A stretch of DNA of 8,240 nt from Bacteroidota bacterium. GTDB lineage: Bacteria; Bacteroidota; Bacteroidia; J057. The stretch is taken from the NCBI GenBank assembly GCA_003696875.1, contig RFHL01000159.1:1-8240 (forward strand), written 5' to 3'. Below are positions 5,884 through 8,240 of the stretch, in pieces. Under the pieces are notes generated by a model. It saw only the letters and a program-made list of their open reading frames with translations, did no database searches and had not been told where the DNA came from. Both the position numbers and the translations under genes were made by a program. How positions within the stretch are numbered: the first letter of the stretch is position 1; every line of letters starts with the position of its first letter.

Positions 5884-6669
5884 ATGATGAATCCCAAACG
5901 GCAACACGCCATCGGTCTGTATATAGAAGGCATTCGCGATGGCAGGCCCAGAGAAGCCGTAGCCAAATACACCGGCGACCGCTACACCCAGCACAGCACC
6001 GGCGTCAAGGAGGGTCAGGCGGGTTTTATCGAATTTTTTGAGCCATTTCTCGCCCGCAATCCCCAGCGGGACATCCGGATCATTCGGAGCCTGGTGGATG
6101 GTCGATACGTCTTCCTACAGGTATATCAAACCCTGAATAACGGCGGGGCCGAGTGGGTAACGACCGACTTCTTTGACACAGATGAAAACGACAAAATCAT
6201 CGAACATTGGGATGTTATTTCAACATATGCGTCCAGCCCCCCCTCAGGCCACACTTCGGTAGATGGCTCTACCGAGATCACGGATTTCGAAAAGACCGAA
6301 GCAAACAAGGCCCTTGTTCGAAACCTCATTCGGGATGGCCTCATGCGCGGAGGCGATCCGGCAAATCTATCCCTATACATCTCTGATAATCAATATATCC
6401 AGCACAACAATGAGGTCAAAGATGGCTTGGCGGCCTTTCAGGCCCTCGCCAGCGATCCGCAGCGACCGCTCCATTACGAGGAAATTGTCCTGATGGTCGG
6501 CCAGGGCAACTTCGTCGCGACGCTGAGCCGGGCCAACTGGAATGATGGCCAGATCAACCAGGACTACGCACAGGTGGACCTCTTTCGCATCCAGAACGGC
6601 CTGGTGGTCGAGCATTGGGACAATGCAGAGCCTGTCCCTGAGCACGCGGTAAACCGCGGCAAATTTTAG
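5884..6669 (+). CDS. Tandem SnoaL/NTF2-like domain protein
   Basis: This 261-residue protein has two copies of a SnoaL-like (NTF2 superfamily) alpha+beta fold. Repeat 1 covers about residues 8-115 and repeat 2 about 141-250. Equivalent motifs are YTQHSTGVKEG (34-44) and YIQHNNEVKDG (171-181), and IIEHWDVI (105-112) and VVEHWDNA (241-248). In single-domain relatives the cone-shaped pocket binds small hydrophobic ligands, and some members are polyketide cyclases or isomerases; most two-domain members are uncharacterised. No signal peptide is visible, so it is probably cytoplasmic. The start is ATG 5884, with a second ATG at 5887 that would serve equally well. It appears monocistronic, and its stop codon lies only a few bases from the broken end of the convergent exporter pseudogene. 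Family assignment is confident; function is unknown. Confidence 0.9.
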   Translation: MMNPKRQHAIGLYIEGIRDGRPREAVAKYTGDRYTQHSTGVKEGQAGFIEFFEPFLARNPQRDIRIIRSLVDGRYVFLQVYQTLNNGGAEWVTTDFFDTDENDKIIEHWDVISTYASSPPSGHTSVDGSTEITDFEKTEANKALVRNLIRDGLMRGGDPANLSLYISDNQYIQHNNEVKDGLAAFQALASDPQRPLHYEEIVLMVGQGNFVATLSRANWNDGQINQDYAQVDLFRIQNGLVVEHWDNAEPVPEHAVNRGKF

Positions 6670-6674
6670 CCACA

Positions 6675-7423
6675 TGGCTGGCTCATCAGCTTGATGAAAA
6701 AATCCGACTCAGGTGGATCAAAATCCACCCTCGTATAGTGTCAATCCCGGTGCGACCCAGAAAGAGGAAGAGTTGGGCCAATAGGACCAGATACACAAAA
6801 TTCAGGTTCTGGTTGAGGATACCCACATCGACCACACTCTGGGTGAGGAAGGGAAAAATGAGTTGGAGCAAGCTCCCGGCCATAAGGCCGATGAGGAGCT
6901 GTATGAGAAAACGCTTGTATCGGAAAACATAGCCAAAAAGCATCCCAAAACCCTGGCGGGGGGCCACATCGTCGGCCTCAGTCTGCAGCAGGCGCGGGGT
7001 CGGTTCCACGATGAGGGCGATGCCCTCCATCGTCTCCGCCCTGGCATCGGGCCCGATCCAGGCCTCGAGAAACTCGGCCTGGCTGTAGGACAGCAAGCCG
7101 TGGCCGGGATCGGCTACATAGACGCGCCCCTTGCGGATGCGATACACCACCACAAAATGGTTTTGATGCGTGTGCACGATACAAGGCAGCGGGACCTCTT
7201 CAGCCAGCAGATCAAAATTAATTTTGACGCCCAGAGTGCGGAAGCCGATTTTTTCGGCGGCATCGGACAGCCGTCGCAGGGAGGTCCCCTCGCGCGTGGT
7301 TTCGCTGAGGCGACGCAGCTTGGGCAGCGAGATGCGACGGCCGTAGTGCTTGGCGATCATGCGCAGGCAGGTCGCGCCACAGTCCATCTGGTCGGGTTGC
7401 CGATAACAGGGGAAAGGTTTCAC
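6675..7423 (-). pseudogene. C39-peptidase bacteriocin/RiPP exporter (PCAT), truncated fragment
   Basis: The N-terminus is a peptidase C39 domain. Counting from the TTG at 7429, Gln11 and Cys17 (Q-PDQMDCGATCL), His91 (NHFVVVYRI) and Asp107 (VADPGHG) form a complete catalytic set for cleaving double-glycine leader peptides. It is followed by the first two transmembrane segments of the exporter (about 176-198 and 211-233). Full-length PCATs have ~700 residues with six TMs and an ATPase domain; here the frame stops at 6686. After IRGWILIHLS the frame is wrong, but shifting at 6707 restores SDFFIKLMSQP, which normally follows a few residues later (the STRINI-type segment), so a small deletion shifted the frame. 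Homology then ends near 6675, just beyond the SnoaL stop. No ATG exists at the front: GTG 7423 (MKPFPCYRQ) is the likeliest start, TTG 7429 the alternative. Transport is impossible; an orphan protease is conceivable. Confidence 0.82.
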
Positions 7424-7471
7424 AATCAAGGGATAGCGTAGTGAACGAATGAAAAGGGCACCAGTGGCCAG

Positions 7472-7487
7472 CCCGCCACTTGGCGGG
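7472..7487. other. GC hairpin upstream of the exporter fragment
   Basis: CCCGCC-ACTT-GGCGGG is a perfect 6-bp stem with a 4-base loop. It lies about 50 bases upstream of the exporter start on the minus strand, between that gene and a possible gene scrap. No T run follows on either strand, so it may be a leader stem or a decayed terminator of the gene that once lay upstream. Confidence 0.35.
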
Positions 7488-7517
7488 GATGCAGGCAGTC
7501 AGGACCGCCGGGCACGC

Positions 7518-7589
7518 CTATTCGGGCGCGCCGGTCAGAAAGGTTTCCTTCAGATAGGCGGCATACTCGGCCCGGGCAGTCCCGGACGG
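7518..7589 (-). pseudogene. Possible C-terminal scrap of a lost gene
   Basis: On the minus strand a 23-codon open stretch with natural-looking codon use reads RAEYAAYLKETFLTGAPE at its end and stops at TAG 7518-7520. It is preceded by an in-frame stop at 7590 and has no start codon. It has the look of the end of a helical protein, in the same orientation as and just upstream of the exporter gene, where a modification or precursor gene would be expected. It is too short to identify and may be chance. Confidence 0.25.
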
Positions 7590-7678
7590 CTAACAACCAA
7601 TTTCACCCACTACCGATTAGATAATGCTGAATAGTAGGCTAATAATAAAAAGAGATGTGTGTGCGTTCGGAGTCCAGA

Positions 7679-7984
7679 TCAGGCGTGGGCACGCAGATCA
7701 AATTTGGTCTGATGATCCTTGATGATGTTCCAGATCGTGTTTTCATGCAAACCCAGACGATCCGCGAGGATTTTGATTACCTGGGTTTTATTCTTGTACA
7801 GGCCAGAGGCCATCATCTGCTCGTATTCACTCAAAACGGCAAAGTGCCGGATGGTCTTGTGCGAAATGAAGCGGTGTGTGATAAGATACTCTAGTATCTG
7901 CCGTACAGGCTTTTGGCCATATCGGCTCCTCCTGGAGTTGAAGTACTTGCGTAGCAGGTGGGTGATGAAGAGTTGATGGAGCAT
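7679..7984 (-). CDS. Small helix-turn-helix-like protein, unknown family
   Basis: This encodes 101 residues starting MLHQLFITHLLRKYFNSRRS. The N-terminal part is basic (Arg12, Lys13, Arg18, Arg19, Arg21). The C-terminal part, TQVIKILADRLGLHENTIWN (about 67-86) followed by IIKDHQ, has the helix-turn-helix pattern of a Mor/C-like phage activator or a transposase/resolvase DNA-binding domain, so DNA binding is likely. I do not recognise the family. The frame is open to an ATG at 8032, but a good -7 promoter element lies at 8030-8037, which favours ATG 7984 with a leader of about 40 bases. Its base composition is visibly more AT-rich than the left half of the window, which hints at a separate origin. 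The nearest neighbour in the same orientation is the exporter remnant, 250 bases downstream, so it is probably a single-gene unit. It could be a regulator or a mobile-element accessory protein. Confidence 0.7.
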   Translation of the reverse strand: MLHQLFITHLLRKYFNSRRSRYGQKPVRQILEYLITHRFISHKTIRHFAVLSEYEQMMASGLYKNKTQVIKILADRLGLHENTIWNIIKDHQTKFDLRAHA

Positions 7985-8029
7985 GGGGCAGGCAAAGGAA
8001 AAATCCAGAGAAGAGCACCGCGTGATAAT

Positions 8030-8037
8030 CAAAACTA
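8030..8037 (-). promoter_or_regulatory. Candidate -7 element for the HTH gene
   Basis: The minus strand reads TAGTTTTG, an exact match to the Bacteroidota -7 consensus TAnnTTTG. No TTTG -33 element is seen at the standard spacing. The predicted transcription start near 8023 leaves about 40 bases before ATG 7984 and excludes the upstream ATG at 8032 as the main start. Confidence 0.4.
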
Positions 8038-8148
8038 GGAGAAAGTTGTGGTGACTCCTGACACATTTCCAGCGCTTTGCTCAACGTTTTTCAGGCATGT
8101 CTCCAACCCATAAATCACATAAAAACCTGACTACCATCTTTTTGCTAT

Positions 8149-8240
8149 ATGCCTATTGCTCATTTTTTCGGACCAACTTGTGGTATTCAGCAGGGCTTGC
8201 CGGCGGAGGCTATGAAAGCCTATAATTTATATTATGTTAA
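8149..8240 (+). CDS. Possible start of a gene leaving the right edge
   Basis: From ATG 8149 the plus strand is open for 30 codons to the window end, beginning MPIAHFFGPTCGIQQGLPAE. I do not recognise it. The following DNA is AT-rich and contains an inverted repeat AGGCT-ATGAA-AGCCT (8207-8221) and a palindromic ATAAT-TTAT-ATTAT (8222-8235), which argues that it may instead be intergenic. With so short an open stretch this is a weak call. Confidence 0.2.
   Translation, partial: MPIAHFFGPTCGIQQGLPAEAMKAYNLYYV

Noticed and set aside
6863..7441. 192-residue plus-strand open frame
   Set aside because: It lies antisense to the C39 peptidase fragment, whose catalytic motifs are clear on the minus strand.
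7449..7634. 61-residue plus-strand open frame
   Set aside because: It covers hairpins and has no homology I recognise; its composition looks like translated noncoding GC-rich DNA.

Overview
The window looks like chromosomal DNA from a moderately GC-rich member of the Bacteroidota, possibly a Saprospiraceae or Lewinella-like lineage. The phylum call rests on four things seen here: an ~800-residue permease with two MacB/FtsX modules, small lipoproteins with short signal peptides, starts without clear Shine-Dalgarno sequences, and several stretches resembling the phylum's TTTG / TAnnTTTG promoter. The family-level placement is a guess. I see no tRNA, rRNA, CRISPR array, complete insertion sequence or phage module.

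Layout, left to right. (1) 1-509, minus: the N-terminal part of an unrecognised secreted lipoprotein, running off the left edge. (2) 510-793: a divergent control region with two clear hairpins and a candidate promoter. (3) 794-3193, plus: a complete FtsX/MacB-type ABC permease. (4) 3253-3789, minus: a YfcE-like metallophosphoesterase, convergent with the permease. (5) 3790-4286: a ~500 bp gap with an AT-rich block and a cluster of imperfect palindromic repeats built on a 26-nt motif (GTCATGCTGA-N7-GAAGCATCT). (6) 4287-5135, plus: a sugar phosphate isomerase/epimerase-type TIM barrel with a twin-arginine signal. (7) 5053-5704, minus: a small lipoprotein gene broken by a frameshift at a G3 run. 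(8) 5884-6669, plus: a protein made of two tandem SnoaL/NTF2-like domains. (9) 6675-7423, minus: the N-terminal third of a C39-peptidase bacteriocin/RiPP exporter, truncated, with an internal frameshifting deletion. (10) 7430-7678: a short region with a hairpin and a possible C-terminal gene scrap. (11) 7679-7984, minus: a 101-residue helix-turn-helix-like protein of unknown family. (12) 7985-8240: AT-rich DNA with a good -7 element for the HTH gene and a possible gene start leaving the right edge.

The genes do not form a pathway. They are mostly single-gene units in alternating orientation. The right half shows erosion: a frameshifted lipoprotein, a decapitated exporter whose breakpoint lies a few bases from the next gene's stop codon, and a possible gene scrap. 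I find no convincing new multi-gene system. The items most worth following up are the palindromic repeat family, the exporter remnant that keeps an apparently intact C39 protease domain, and the unrecognised HTH protein.
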